Made by a program: the position numbers and the translations under genes. This document shows, one piece after another, positions 25,644-34,865 of a stretch of 64,000 nucleotides of DNA. Position 1 is the first letter of the stretch; each line of letters begins with the position of its first letter. Location of the stretch: assembly GCA_963972195.1 (NCBI GenBank), contig CAXATH010000003.1:248001-312000 (forward strand), given 5' to 3'. This DNA is from Litorimonas sp963972195. Lineage in GTDB: Bacteria; Pseudomonadota; Alphaproteobacteria; Caulobacterales; Maricaulaceae. Below the pieces are notes generated by a model. It made no database searches. It was not told where the DNA came from and saw nothing but the letters and a program-made list of their open reading frames with translations.

Positions 25644-25667
25644 AAAACCCGCCAAAAGGCGGGTTTT
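25644..25667. terminator. Bidirectional Rho-independent terminator
   Basis: Perfect 10-bp stem AAAACCCGCC / GGCGGGTTTT with an AAAA loop. The A-rich and T-rich flanks serve both the methyltransferase (+) and gcvPB (-), whose ends face each other here. Confidence 0.9.
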
Positions 25668-25678
25668 GGAAGCTCTCT

Positions 25679-27244
25679 CTATTCGGCAGCCTCGGCGTTA
25701 TCTGCCGGAGGCGTCCATCGTAGAACCGGATTTCGCGCCGCTCTGGTTTCATCGAGTCGGCGCATTGGCGCATAGACAGGCGCTTGCTTGAAGCTCTCCG
25801 CCTCCCCGGCTTTCGCCCGTTCCACCAGAGACCGCATAGACTGGATGAAGCGGTCTAACTCGCCTTTGGACTCAGATTCAGTAGGCTCGATGAGCATCGC
25901 ACCGTGTACGACGAGCGGGAAATACATCGTCATAGGGTGATAGCCCTCGTCGATCATTGCCTTGGCAAAGTCGAGCGTATCAACACCTGTGTCTTTGAGG
26001 AAGCGATCATCAAAGAGCGCTTCATGCATGCAGGTGCCTTCGAACGCGACGGTCATCACATCCGCAAGGGAGGCTTGGATATAATTGGCGTTCAGGACAG
26101 CGTCTTCCGTTGCCTGTTTCAATCCGTCCGAGCCGTGGCTCATCATATAGGTCAGGGCGCGTGTATACATGCCCATCTGGCCGTGAAAGGCGCACATACG
26201 TCCAAAGCTAGCTGCGGCGTCTCCGCCTTCATGTTCGACCAATTTCAAGCTTTCGCCGTCTTTGACGACAAATGGTAGAGGCGCGAAATCCTTCAACGCT
26301 TCAGATAAAACAGTCGGGCCGGACCCTGGACCGCCGCCGCCGTGAGGCGTGGAAAACGTCTTGTGCAGATTAATATGCATCGCGTCGACGCCGAGATCGC
26401 CTGGGCGAACACGCCCGACGAGAGCGTTGAAATTTGCGCCGTCGCAATAGAAATATCCGCCTGCCGCATGGATGAGGTCCGCAATTTCGACGATATCGCG
26501 TTCAAACAGACCACATGTATTTGGATTGGTCAGCATGATACCGGCAACATCATCGCTTTTTTCCAGCTTCTCGCGAAGCGCGTCCATATTGACGCGTCCG
26601 TCACCCGACGCCGGAATTTCATCCACGGTAAACCCGCACTGTACGGCCGTTGCCGGGTTCGTTCCATGGGCGCTTTCCGGCACCAACACACGGCGGCGTT
26701 GTGACTGACCATCGGCGTCGAGACGTGCGCGAATGGCCATCATTCCGCAAAGCTCACCATGTGCCCCGGCTTTCGGGGTCAGGGCCACGGCCGGCATATT
26801 GCAGAGCGTCATGAGCCAATGAGATAATTGCTCCATAAGCTCCAGAGCGCCTTGCACTGTACTGATGGGCTGCAAAGGGTGCACATCCGCAAAACCCGGC
26901 ATACGCGCGACTTTTTCATTCAGACGCGGATTATGTTTCATGGTGCAGGAGCCGAGTGGATAAATACCCAGATCAATCGCATAGTTCTTTTGGCTCAGGC
27001 GCACATAATGGCGCATGGTTTCAGGCTCTGACAGGCCGGGCAAACCGATTTCGCCTTTGCGCTCATGTCCGCCGAGGCGGGACGCGCGGCCTTTCGGCTC
27101 GGGCAGGTCAATGCCTGTACGGCGCGGCGTACCGACTTCAAAAATGAGCTTTACGGCCTGTTCCAAACCTTTCGAGCCGGAGACCGTGTCTGGGCGATTC
27201 ATATTCGCAGCGACAGGCGTTGTGGGGCGACCTTCATTCTTCAT
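25679..27244 (-). CDS. gcvPB: Glycine dehydrogenase (decarboxylating) subunit 2
   Basis: 521 residues. It carries the PLP half of the split P-protein that decarboxylates glycine and passes the aminomethyl group to GcvH. The PLP-lysine region reads DAMHINLHKTFSTPHGGGGPG. The substrate-pocket segments GSCTMKHNPR and HGTNPATA are conserved. It overlaps the upstream gcvPA by 4 nt, and a strong terminator follows. Last gene of the operon. Confidence 0.97.
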   Translation of the reverse strand: MKNEGRPTTPVAANMNRPDTVSGSKGLEQAVKLIFEVGTPRRTGIDLPEPKGRASRLGGHERKGEIGLPGLSEPETMRHYVRLSQKNYAIDLGIYPLGSCTMKHNPRLNEKVARMPGFADVHPLQPISTVQGALELMEQLSHWLMTLCNMPAVALTPKAGAHGELCGMMAIRARLDADGQSQRRRVLVPESAHGTNPATAVQCGFTVDEIPASGDGRVNMDALREKLEKSDDVAGIMLTNPNTCGLFERDIVEIADLIHAAGGYFYCDGANFNALVGRVRPGDLGVDAMHINLHKTFSTPHGGGGPGSGPTVLSEALKDFAPLPFVVKDGESLKLVEHEGGDAAASFGRMCAFHGQMGMYTRALTYMMSHGSDGLKQATEDAVLNANYIQASLADVMTVAFEGTCMHEALFDDRFLKDTGVDTLDFAKAMIDEGYHPMTMYFPLVVHGAMLIEPTESESKGELDRFIQSMRSLVERAKAGEAESFKQAPVYAPMRRLDETRAARNPVLRWTPPADNAEAAE

Positions 27245-28578
27245 GACAACACCTCCTTCAAAGCTGTTTCAAAGGCATGGATGTCCTCTTCGCTTGAGGT
27301 CTCCGTAGCGCAGACGAGGAGCAAATCTTCATTGCCTTCCGTCAGACGCGACACAGGAACGCCGCCCAGCACGCCTTTCTCGGCGAGCGCTTCGACCACT
27401 TCCGCGGCGGGTTTATTTAATTTGACCGTAAACTCGTTAAAGAAAGTCTCGTTCATGACTTCCGCGCCTGCTATGCCGTCTATCACGTCGGCAAGATGGC
27501 AGGCGGCTTCGTGATTGAGCGCCGCCAAACGTTTCAGTCCCGCATCGCCGAGCAGACTCATATGGATGGTGAACGCCAGACAACAAAGTCCGGAATTGGT
27601 GCAGATATTTGACGTCGCTTTTTCGCGGCGGATATGCTGCTCCCGCGTGGAGAGCGTCAGCACAAATCCGCGTTCGCCATTGGCATCCACGGTTTCGCCG
27701 CAAAGACGACCCGGCATTTGACGCACAAGCTTTTTTGTACAAGCAAACAGCCCGACATGCGGCCCGCCAAAATTGAGGCCTACGCCGAGGCCCTGCCCTT
27801 CGCCCACAACAATATCCGCGCCTTGCTCGCCCGGAGATTTAATTGCGCCGAGGGCAACAGGTTCCGTGAAGACAGCAATTAGAAGGGCCTTATGTTTGTG
27901 CGCTTTCTCGGCGATAGGTGCCAAGTCGATGATTTCGCCAAACACATTTGGAGACTGAACTACGACGCAGGCTGTGTCGTCATTGATATGGTCAATAACA
28001 TGATCGTCACGGCCAGGGCGACAATCGCGTTCGTCAATCTGGATGTCGAGTGTTGAGGCCAGCGTTTGCGTCGCGGCTGCGTAATGTGGGTGCAGGCCGG
28101 GCGCGAGGATGGCTCTGGATTTACGCGTCACGCGCTTGGCCATCACGACAGCTTCGGCGCAAGCTGTTGAGCCGTCATACATGGAGGCATTGGCGACATC
28201 CATTCCGGTCAAAAGCGCGACTTGGGTTTGGAATTCAAACAGGGACTGAAGTGTACCTTGACTGATCTCAGGCTGATAAGGCGTATAGGCCGTCAAAAAT
28301 TCTGAGCGCTGTATCAGATGGTCCACTGTTGCAGGTATATGATGCTTATAAGCTCCAGCTCCGCAAAAAAACGGCACAGAACCGGCTGAAACGGATTTCG
28401 CCGAGAGCCTCGCCATATGGCGCTCAACTGCCTGCTCAGACTGATGCTTTGGGAGGTCGACAAGCGTTTTTAAACGCGCCTTTTCAGGCACATCTTGAAA
28501 CAAATCGTCAATGGAGTCGGCGCCAATGACGTCAAGCATCGCCTTCCGATCATTTTCATTTAACGGCAAATAACGCAT
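27241..28578 (-). CDS. gcvPA: Glycine dehydrogenase (decarboxylating) subunit 1
   Basis: 445 residues; the N-terminal half of the split P-protein. Family landmarks are FCGAGAYKHHIPATVDHL, YTPYQPEISQGTLQ, NASMYDGSTACAEA and GPHVGLFACT. Starts directly after the stop of the 64-residue glycine-zipper gene. Confidence 0.97.
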   Translation of the reverse strand: MRYLPLNENDRKAMLDVIGADSIDDLFQDVPEKARLKTLVDLPKHQSEQAVERHMARLSAKSVSAGSVPFFCGAGAYKHHIPATVDHLIQRSEFLTAYTPYQPEISQGTLQSLFEFQTQVALLTGMDVANASMYDGSTACAEAVVMAKRVTRKSRAILAPGLHPHYAAATQTLASTLDIQIDERDCRPGRDDHVIDHINDDTACVVVQSPNVFGEIIDLAPIAEKAHKHKALLIAVFTEPVALGAIKSPGEQGADIVVGEGQGLGVGLNFGGPHVGLFACTKKLVRQMPGRLCGETVDANGERGFVLTLSTREQHIRREKATSNICTNSGLCCLAFTIHMSLLGDAGLKRLAALNHEAACHLADVIDGIAGAEVMNETFFNEFTVKLNKPAAEVVEALAEKGVLGGVPVSRLTEGNEDLLLVCATETSSEEDIHAFETALKEVLS

Positions 28579-28773
28579 TTAATTATCCTTATCGTCGGGT
28601 TCGACATCATTATTCTTGGTTTTATGTTGGCCTGCCCTCGCAGCGCCCAAAGCGGCGCCGATTGCGACTCCGAGGGAGAGCCAAAGAGCGAGGTTATCTG
28701 TCGCCACGCCAACCGCGGCGCCGATTGCAACGCCAACAGCGAGAGTGACACCGAAATTCGATCCGCCGCTCAC
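28579..28773 (-). CDS. Small glycine-zipper membrane protein inside the gcv operon (64 aa)
   Basis: Starts with GTG at 28773, immediately after the stop of the previous small gene, and ends immediately before gcvPA. Residues 8-45 are a Gly/Ala-rich double hydrophobic stretch (TLAVGVAIGAAVGVA; LGVAIGAALGAARAG), a glycine zipper, followed by a charged tail KNNDVEPDDKDN. The tail resembles that of the neighbouring 46-residue protein (VDFDDDKNN). No known role in glycine cleavage. Confidence 0.75.
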   Translation of the reverse strand: MSGGSNFGVTLAVGVAIGAAVGVATDNLALWLSLGVAIGAALGAARAGQHKTKNNDVEPDDKDN

Positions 28774-28914
28774 TTAGTTATTTTTATCATCGTCGAAATC
28801 GACTTCTGATGTTCCGCGGCCCGGCTTTCCGGTAATCATTTTGCGCGAAAGATACGCCACAAGAATGACCAAGCCGATTGTAATAATCCAGAATATGGGA
28901 TTTGAGACACTCAT
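28774..28914 (-). CDS. Small single-pass membrane protein inside the gcv operon (46 aa)
   Basis: 46 residues starting MSVSNPIFWIITIGLVILVA: one TM segment (about 7-22), then RKMITGKPGRG and an acidic tail EVDFDDDKNN. It starts 3 nt after the stop of the 36-residue gene and ends directly before the GTG of the next one. Too short for most gene callers; the zero-gap packing and clear TM support it. Confidence 0.65.
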   Translation of the reverse strand: MSVSNPIFWIITIGLVILVAYLSRKMITGKPGRGTSEVDFDDDKNN

Positions 28915-28917
28915 GGT

Positions 28918-29028
28918 TTATGTTCCATTTTTATCTTTAAAGCTTCGAAGCAAGGGTCGGATTACTAGAACCCACAGCAGTAGAACGGCGAGACATAAAC
29001 CCATGATGGCAAATAAAGGGAAATTCAT
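28918..29028 (-). CDS. Tiny membrane protein inside the gcv operon (36 aa)
   Basis: 36 residues: MNFPLFAIMGLCLAVLLLW, then a basic tail VIRPLLRSFKDKNGT. One TM helix with positive-inside tail. It starts 44 nt after the gcvH stop, with AGGAATACCT upstream as a possible ribosome-binding site, and is followed by the 46-residue gene after 3 nt. Length and topology recall small subunits of membrane complexes, but no family was recognised. Confidence 0.55.
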   Translation of the reverse strand: MNFPLFAIMGLCLAVLLLWVLVIRPLLRSFKDKNGT

Positions 29029-29072
29029 TCAGGTATTCCTTTTGGGTCCCCCGTAAACTGAGGAAGAAAGCC

Positions 29073-29444
29073 TTACAGGCTTTCGCAGTAAGCTTTGTAT
29101 TTCGCTTCATCCATCAAGCCGTCCAGTTCAGACGCGTCTTTGATTTTCAGCTTGAGAAACCATCCGTCTCCGTCTGGGGACGCATTGACAGTCTCCGGCG
29201 CGTCTTCCAGCGCCTCATTGACTTCCGTCACTTCGCCGCCAATCGGGGCATAAACTTCGGACGCGGCCTTTACGGATTCGACCACGGCGGCTTCATCGCC
29301 TTTTTCCATATCGGCGCCAATTTCCGGAAGCTCGACGAAAACCACGTCACCAAGCTGTTTCGTGGCATAGGCGGAAATACCGATCGTAGCGATCTCGCCG
29401 TCGACTTTAATCCATTCATGATCTTCGGTGTATTTTACTGACAT
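29073..29444 (-). CDS. gcvH: Glycine cleavage system H protein
   Basis: 123 residues. The lipoyl-carrier protein that shuttles the aminomethyl group. The lipoylated Lys59 sits in VVESVKAASEVYAP; the ending GDGWFLKLKIKD is typical. It follows gcvT by 2 nt. Confidence 0.98.
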   Translation of the reverse strand: MSVKYTEDHEWIKVDGEIATIGISAYATKQLGDVVFVELPEIGADMEKGDEAAVVESVKAASEVYAPIGGEVTEVNEALEDAPETVNASPDGDGWFLKLKIKDASELDGLMDEAKYKAYCESL

Positions 29445-29446
29445 GG

Positions 29447-30601
29447 CTAGTTTCCTCTGAAGTAATTATGTGGCGCGAAAGGAAGTTTCACGACCGTTGC
29501 GGGGCGGGGTTTCCCCCGGACAAGAAGCTGAACGGGCGTACCCGCCTTGAAAAATTTTCGAGCGACATAGCCCATTGCGACCGGACCATCGACTGTGGGG
29601 CCATAGCCTCCACTGGTGATTTCGCCAATCGTGTTTCCGTCCATATCCTGGACTTCCGTATGTTCCCGGGCCGGAGCTTTACCGTCCGGCTTAATTCCGA
29701 CCAGACGTTTCGTGGATTTATCCGCCAAATCGGACTCCACACGCTCCGCGCCGAGATATCCGGCATCGGCGCTGCGGCGGTGTTTCTGCACAGACCAAAT
29801 TAATCCGGCTTCGATGGGAGACACACTTGTATCAATGTCATGACCATATAAACAAAGCCCGGCTTCAAGACGCAGGCTATCGCGCGCGCCAAGGCCGATA
29901 GGCTCGACATCGTCATAACTCAAAAGCTCTTCGACCAAACGCACCATATCCTCATGCTTGGCGGAAATTTCATATCCGTCTTCGCCCGTATAACCGGAGC
30001 GGGACACATGCGCCCAGACGGGGGCGTCCAGGGTGCCTTTCAGCTCCAGATCTGTGTGGGTCATAAAGGTCAGCTTTTCTACGTCCGGCGCGAGACAGGC
30101 CAGGACATTGGCGGCGCGCGGCCCCTGTAAGGCAATCAGAGAGAGTGTGTCGTCCTTGACGGAGACTTTCACATTGTCCGGCATATGCTTTTCGAGATGG
30201 GCATAATCAGCCTCCTTACAACCGGCATTGACGACTAGATAAAGCACATGGTCATAGCCCTCCATTCCGAGGCGGGAGATCATCAAATCATCCAGAATGC
30301 CGCCGTCTTCGTTCAGAAACTGGGAATAGCGCTGCTGTCCGGGCTCAAGGCTCTGAATATCGGCAGGCACAAGCTTTTCCAGCGCTTTTGCGGCCGTCTC
30401 AAAATTTTTGTCCTCCGGCGTCAGGAAAACCTGCCCCATATGAGAGACATCAAACAATCCGGCCTTTTCCCGCGTGTGGAGGTGCTCGCCTTTGACGCCG
30501 AGCGGATATTGGACAGGCATATCATAGCCGGCAAAAGGGACCATTTTGGCACCGAGATCGACATGTTGGCCGTGAAGCGCTGTTTTTTTGAGCTCGCTCA
30601 T
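29447..30601 (-). CDS. gcvT: Glycine cleavage system aminomethyltransferase (T protein)
   Basis: 384 residues. It transfers the methylene group to tetrahydrofolate and releases ammonia. Visible signatures are FAGYDMPVQYP, LFDVSHMGQ, SRSGYTGEDGYEI, GLGARDSLRLEAGLCLYG and EITSGGYGPTV. First gene of the gcv operon, downstream of the tandem glycine riboswitch. Confidence 0.98.
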   Translation of the reverse strand: MSELKKTALHGQHVDLGAKMVPFAGYDMPVQYPLGVKGEHLHTREKAGLFDVSHMGQVFLTPEDKNFETAAKALEKLVPADIQSLEPGQQRYSQFLNEDGGILDDLMISRLGMEGYDHVLYLVVNAGCKEADYAHLEKHMPDNVKVSVKDDTLSLIALQGPRAANVLACLAPDVEKLTFMTHTDLELKGTLDAPVWAHVSRSGYTGEDGYEISAKHEDMVRLVEELLSYDDVEPIGLGARDSLRLEAGLCLYGHDIDTSVSPIEAGLIWSVQKHRRSADAGYLGAERVESDLADKSTKRLVGIKPDGKAPAREHTEVQDMDGNTIGEITSGGYGPTVDGPVAMGYVARKFFKAGTPVQLLVRGKPRPATVVKLPFAPHNYFRGN

Positions 30602-30640
30602 AAGTCACACTTTCGTAGCGCGGATAAACCGCAGGAAGTG

Positions 30641-30865
30641 CCACCTGCTGTCTCTTTGGGCCTGAGAGATTGACGACAATTGTTCATCCAAACAATCAGC
30701 GCTTACTCCGTCGGCGGGGCCTCTCACCATGCCCCCTAAAGGGCGGCCCGCTTTCCAGCGTATTGACGTCCAAACGGTCCGTTGACCTGAGCGTTTCCGG
30801 GGCGGTTGCGCCTTCGGTGGCGGCCCCCGTTTTACGGGCGTTTTTCCGCACTCTCCCATCTGGAC
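30641..30865 (-). promoter_or_regulatory. Tandem glycine riboswitch
   Basis: Read on the minus strand, two aptamers lie in a row upstream of gcvT. Aptamer 1 (about 30765-30865) has GGGAGAGT, the CCGAAGG-type junction and CTCAGGTC (complement of 30784-30791) followed by GGACCG. Aptamer 2 (about 30641-30735) has GTGAGAGGCCCC, CCGACGGAGTAAGC and the canonical CTCTCAGGCC (complement of 30659-30668) followed by AAAGAGACAG. This is the known cooperative gcv riboswitch; glycine is expected to turn the operon on. The rest of the 390-bp gap 30602-30991 holds the gcvT leader and the small upstream spacer. Confidence 0.93.
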
Positions 30866-30991
30866 GAGATAGCTGTCTCATGTGCGATTTTACTGTTTAA
30901 GTCAATCAGAAGCTACCAGATTGACCTGTAGGAATTCTGTTAAGTCTTCTGTGCTAATGCCTGTGCAAACCTACATATTAAAGGATAAAAA

Positions 30992-31300
30992 ATGTCCGGT
31001 AAGTCCAAAGAAGAAATTGCGTTCGAGCTTGTGTCCAAACTCAAAGGTGTGGGCGTGTGGGGCGAGAATAATATGGGGCAAATTCTGGACATGTATGCGG
31101 AATGTCTGGAAGCTACTTCGGGACAGCGAAATAAAAAGCCTGTTGCGCCGCAGGCCGGGGTCCAAAATCCAGCAGCCCGGCCGGCCCCACCTCAATTCGC
31201 CCCGCAGCAGCCGCCGCAAAATCCCGCCGCGGCGCAACCCATGCATCAGCAGCCGCAACAGGCTGCGCCCTACAATGCGCAAAACACCCCTCAACGTTAA
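30992..31300 (+). CDS. Hypothetical protein with Pro/Gln/Ala-rich tail (102 aa)
   Basis: The ATG at 30992 has AAAGGA upstream. Residues 1-45 are an ordinary small helical domain (EEIAFELVSKLKGVGVWGEN, NMGQILDMYAECLE). From about 48 the chain is low-complexity: Pro, Gln and Ala with a few His, predicted disordered. No family recognised. It is divergent from the gcv operon and convergent with argS. Confidence 0.65.
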   Translation: MSGKSKEEIAFELVSKLKGVGVWGENNMGQILDMYAECLEATSGQRNKKPVAPQAGVQNPAARPAPPQFAPQQPPQNPAAAQPMHQQPQQAAPYNAQNTPQR

Positions 31301-31312
31301 ACGAATAAATGG

Positions 31313-33091
31313 CTACATGCGCTCCGGCGTCTCTATACCGAGCATGGTTAGTCCCTTTTCAAGCTGGCGCAAAGTGAGCTCTGCCAGAGCCAAACGCGAA
31401 ACCTTGACGTCCTGCGGAACTTCCTCGGTGAGTATCGGACAGTCGGAATAAAACCGGGAAAAGCTTTGCGCGACGCGGTAGATATGATCGCACAAGATAT
31501 GCGGGGCGTATTTCTCCGCCGAACTCGTTACCGCACGCCCAAAAGCGTCCAATGACAATAGAAGCTGCGCTTCCCTCGGATCTGAAATTTTAATTTTACC
31601 GGGTGAGACGCCTTCATCTTTAGCGCGCCGTAGAATGGATTTAATCCGAACGGCCGCATAGAGTAAATAAGGGCCGGTCTTGCCTTCGAAAGATGTGAAC
31701 CGTTCCGGATCAAACACGTAATTGGTCAATCGCTGATTTTGCAGATCCGCAAATTTCAAAGCTGCCAATCCGATTTTACGGGCGATCTCACGTCTTTCGG
31801 ACGCCTCGTAATCAGCCCCAATGCCCGATTCTTCCAACCTATTTGCAGCGGCCTCATTCATGATTTTCAGCAAATCCTCAAGACGTAGCACGCCGCCTTC
31901 GCGCGTCTTAAACGGTTTTCCGTCCTTCCCGTTCATCGTACCAAAACCGGCATGATACAGCTGATCACGTTTATACCATTCCGCCTTGATAGCTGCGCGG
32001 AAAACTTGCTCAAAATGAAGCGCCTGACGTTGATCCACGACATAAATAATCAGGTCTGGGTCAATTTCTTTTTTTCGGTCCACCAGGGTCGCCAAATCTG
32101 TGGTGTGATAGAGAACGGCGCCTGAACTCGCCAACAACATGACGGGGGGAACATCTTTAGTTTCGTCTTCTTCCTCGACGCGAATAATCAGCGCGCCGTC
32201 ATCGTCTTCAGCAATTTTTTTACGGCGAAATTCCTCGATCATTTCCGGGATCAGATGGTCTACGCAAGCTTCGCCGTTCCAGAGATCAAATTCCACACCC
32301 AAATCGCCATATCCGACTTTCAGCGCAGCAACGGAGACCTCGATAAAATGATTAAGCAAGGCCATATACCCCGCCCGACCCGCTTGCAGTTCTGCCGTCG
32401 CCAAACGGGATCGCTCCATCCGAGCTTCATCGTTTTTCGCCGCATTGCTGGCCTGCGGGTAAAGCCGGGCAAGGTCGTCCATCGTCACAGGTGACTCTTC
32501 CGGATAACCGTCAACTTTTGCAGCGTCAAAATATGGAAGGTCGGGCTCCTCGATCTCCAGTTCGGAGATTAGATGACCCATCTGAAGGCCCCAATCGCCC
32601 ATGTGGACATCTCCGATCACTTTGTGACCCAGAGCGCGGTAAAGCCTTTTAATGGCCTCGCCGATAACGGCGGAGCGAAGATGGCCGACATGCATGGGCT
32701 TGGCAACATTCGCGCCGCCATAATCCACCACAATCGTTTGCGGCTCAACCTGCTCAACTCCTAAATGTTCACTACCGGATAATTCACTCGCCCGTTTGGA
32801 CAGAGCTTCTTCTGTAGGCGCGATATTGATGAAGCCCGGCCCGCCAATTTCAATCGATTTAACGGCGTCGTGCGTTTTTACGGCGTCCGCAACAGATTGC
32901 GCAATATCGCGTGGATTGACTTTCTCGCCCCTTTTTTTGGCCTGCCCCGCCGCCGCCATGGCGCCATTGCATTGAAAAGGTGCCAGATCGGGTCGATCAG
33001 ATTCCCGCACCGCCCCGAGGTCCGGCGAAAACCCCAAATCCGAAAAGGCGTTTTGGAAAGCCTCTTCCAGACTATTTAGAATGGATGACAT
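31313..33091 (-). CDS. argS: Arginyl-tRNA synthetase
   Basis: 592 residues. N-terminal Arg-S additional domain; class I HIGH motif as AKPMHVGHLRS; the KMSKS position is replaced by FKTREGG, which is usual for ArgRS. The C-terminal DALR anticodon-binding domain (YLLYAAVRIKSILRRA onward) ends with LEKGLTMLGIETPERM. It follows the lipoprotein gene by 8 nt. Confidence 0.97.
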   Translation of the reverse strand: MSSILNSLEEAFQNAFSDLGFSPDLGAVRESDRPDLAPFQCNGAMAAAGQAKKRGEKVNPRDIAQSVADAVKTHDAVKSIEIGGPGFINIAPTEEALSKRASELSGSEHLGVEQVEPQTIVVDYGGANVAKPMHVGHLRSAVIGEAIKRLYRALGHKVIGDVHMGDWGLQMGHLISELEIEEPDLPYFDAAKVDGYPEESPVTMDDLARLYPQASNAAKNDEARMERSRLATAELQAGRAGYMALLNHFIEVSVAALKVGYGDLGVEFDLWNGEACVDHLIPEMIEEFRRKKIAEDDDGALIIRVEEEDETKDVPPVMLLASSGAVLYHTTDLATLVDRKKEIDPDLIIYVVDQRQALHFEQVFRAAIKAEWYKRDQLYHAGFGTMNGKDGKPFKTREGGVLRLEDLLKIMNEAAANRLEESGIGADYEASERREIARKIGLAALKFADLQNQRLTNYVFDPERFTSFEGKTGPYLLYAAVRIKSILRRAKDEGVSPGKIKISDPREAQLLLSLDAFGRAVTSSAEKYAPHILCDHIYRVAQSFSRFYSDCPILTEEVPQDVKVSRLALAELTLRQLEKGLTMLGIETPERM

Positions 33092-33099
33092 AAGCGTTT

Positions 33100-33693
33100 T
33101 TATTCTTGGCCGGCAGAAAGTCTGAAGCGGCGCCCTTCGGCGTTAAAGGCGCGTTGGGCCTCCGTCAGCTCAAATCCGATTACAATTTCAAAGTTAACGC
33201 CTGAGGTCGTGGGCGTCGCGCGCGGAATGATGATTTCTTCAACTTCTTCGACCACCCGAACACGGTCCTGTCCGGCCGGAAAGGTCACTTGCATCGGAAA
33301 CACTTCTTTATTTATCACATCGACATTTTTACGGGTCACGGCGACGAAATATTCATAAGTAGCCGTATTCTGGCTTGCGGCGGGCCCGCGGCCAAGATCA
33401 AAGGTGATTTCAAGGTTAGCATCAATCGGTTCCGCATTATAATAGCGGCATAAGCTGCGCACGCTGTGTACTTCTCCGGTAAAACCAACATTTTCATAGC
33501 GTTGCTCGTCATCACGAAACTCTACAATGCGGGCGGCGTCATAAAGCGCAAACGCCCGAGGGCAAGGTCCGGCGTTTTGTTTCGTGGCCGCATCGCCGAT
33601 ATTCAGAGCGTCTGCTGTACTTTTACAGGCGTTTAGTCCAAACGCTGAGCCGGCCCCGATAAGTAATGTCATGATAACGGTCTGAAAACGCAT
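33100..33693 (-). CDS. Putative lipoprotein
   Basis: 197 residues. Signal peptide with lipobox-like FGLNAC (Cys23), then a mature domain with two further cysteines and a long beta-rich C-terminal half ending in FELTEAQRAFNAEGRRF. It matches the general look of alphaproteobacterial lipoproteins of unknown function encoded just before argS. No family name can be given with confidence. Confidence 0.75.
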   Translation of the reverse strand: MRFQTVIMTLLIGAGSAFGLNACKSTADALNIGDAATKQNAGPCPRAFALYDAARIVEFRDDEQRYENVGFTGEVHSVRSLCRYYNAEPIDANLEITFDLGRGPAASQNTATYEYFVAVTRKNVDVINKEVFPMQVTFPAGQDRVRVVEEVEEIIIPRATPTTSGVNFEIVIGFELTEAQRAFNAEGRRFRLSAGQE

Positions 33694-33862
33694 AATAATA
33701 ATCCCATTAGACGGCCTTCAAAAAGACCCCATTCGCTCCCTATATATAAGGGTAACGGGCGGTGGCGATATCTCCTCCGCTCTGCTAAGGCAGGTCATAG
33801 ACAGATAAGCGCCTTGCCGCAACGCCAAGATGACAGCAAGCCCATTGCGTGAGGAGAAATTA

Positions 33863-34864
33863 ATGTCCGATATAACGGCTCCAATAGAGAAGACGCGCCA
33901 AGCGACGCTGAGTAATGAGGGCCGCTTGCATAAAACCGTTCTTCTCGCCGCCCCGCGCGGTTTTTGCGCCGGGGTCGATCGAGCTATTCAGATTGTTGAA
34001 AAGTCTATCGAGACCTTTGGTGCGCCGGTCTATGTGCGCCATGAAATCGTCCATAATCGACACGTTGTCGATCGCTTGTCAGAGCTCGGCGCCGTTTTCG
34101 TAGAAGAGCTCGACGAGTGCCCGGATGACCGCCCGGTTGTGTTTTCCGCTCACGGCGTTCCAAAGTCGGTTCCGCGCGCCGCCGAAGCCCGCAATTTGAA
34201 TTTCCTCGATGCAACTTGTCCGCTTGTTTCCAAAGTTCATGTCGAAGCCGAACGACATGCCAAGAACGGACGTCATATTTTGCTGATCGGTCATAAAGGC
34301 CACCCCGAAGTTATCGGGACGATGGGACAGCTCCCGGATGGCGATATTTCTCTGATAGAGACCGAAGAAGATGCTCGGAGTTTTTCCCCGAAAGATCCTG
34401 AAAATTTGGCTCTTGTGACGCAGACGACCCTGAGCGTGGATGACACCGCCGGACTTATCGCAATTTTGCAGGAGCGTTTCCCGTCTATCGCTCTGCCGTT
34501 CAAAGAAGATATTTGTTACGCCACAACTAATCGCCAAGCGGCTATTAAGGCCATCGCCGAAAAATGTGACCTCCTCTTGGTGATCGGATCCAACACGTCG
34601 TCCAATTCCAAACGGCTCGTCGAAGTCGGTGCAAAGGCCGGATCAGATGAGTCTTTGCTCATCTCTGACGCGAACAGCCTAGACTGGAACCGTATTGAAG
34701 AGGTGAAGACCATTGGATTGTCTGCTGGGGCGAGCGCGCCGGAATACCTCATTGACGGCGTCTTAGCAGCTCTCCGCTCCCGATATGACGTAACAGTTAA
34801 AGAGGTCGAGGTAACGAAAGAAAAAGTTATCTTTCGCCTGCCGCGTCAGCTCTTGAGCGCCTGA
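33863..34864 (+). CDS. ispH: 4-hydroxy-3-methylbut-2-enyl diphosphate reductase
   Basis: 333 residues from the ATG at 33863 (GAGGAGA upstream); the frame opens 33 nt earlier. It performs the last step of the MEP isoprenoid pathway with a 4Fe-4S cluster. The three cluster cysteines are in PRGFCAGVDRA, DATCPLVSKVH and EDICYATTNRQ. The HEIVHNRHVV and SNSKRLVE segments are conserved. rnhA follows after 1 nt. Confidence 0.98.
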   Translation: MSDITAPIEKTRQATLSNEGRLHKTVLLAAPRGFCAGVDRAIQIVEKSIETFGAPVYVRHEIVHNRHVVDRLSELGAVFVEELDECPDDRPVVFSAHGVPKSVPRAAEARNLNFLDATCPLVSKVHVEAERHAKNGRHILLIGHKGHPEVIGTMGQLPDGDISLIETEEDARSFSPKDPENLALVTQTTLSVDDTAGLIAILQERFPSIALPFKEDICYATTNRQAAIKAIAEKCDLLLVIGSNTSSNSKRLVEVGAKAGSDESLLISDANSLDWNRIEEVKTIGLSAGASAPEYLIDGVLAALRSRYDVTVKEVEVTKEKVIFRLPRQLLSA

Positions 34865-34865
34865 C

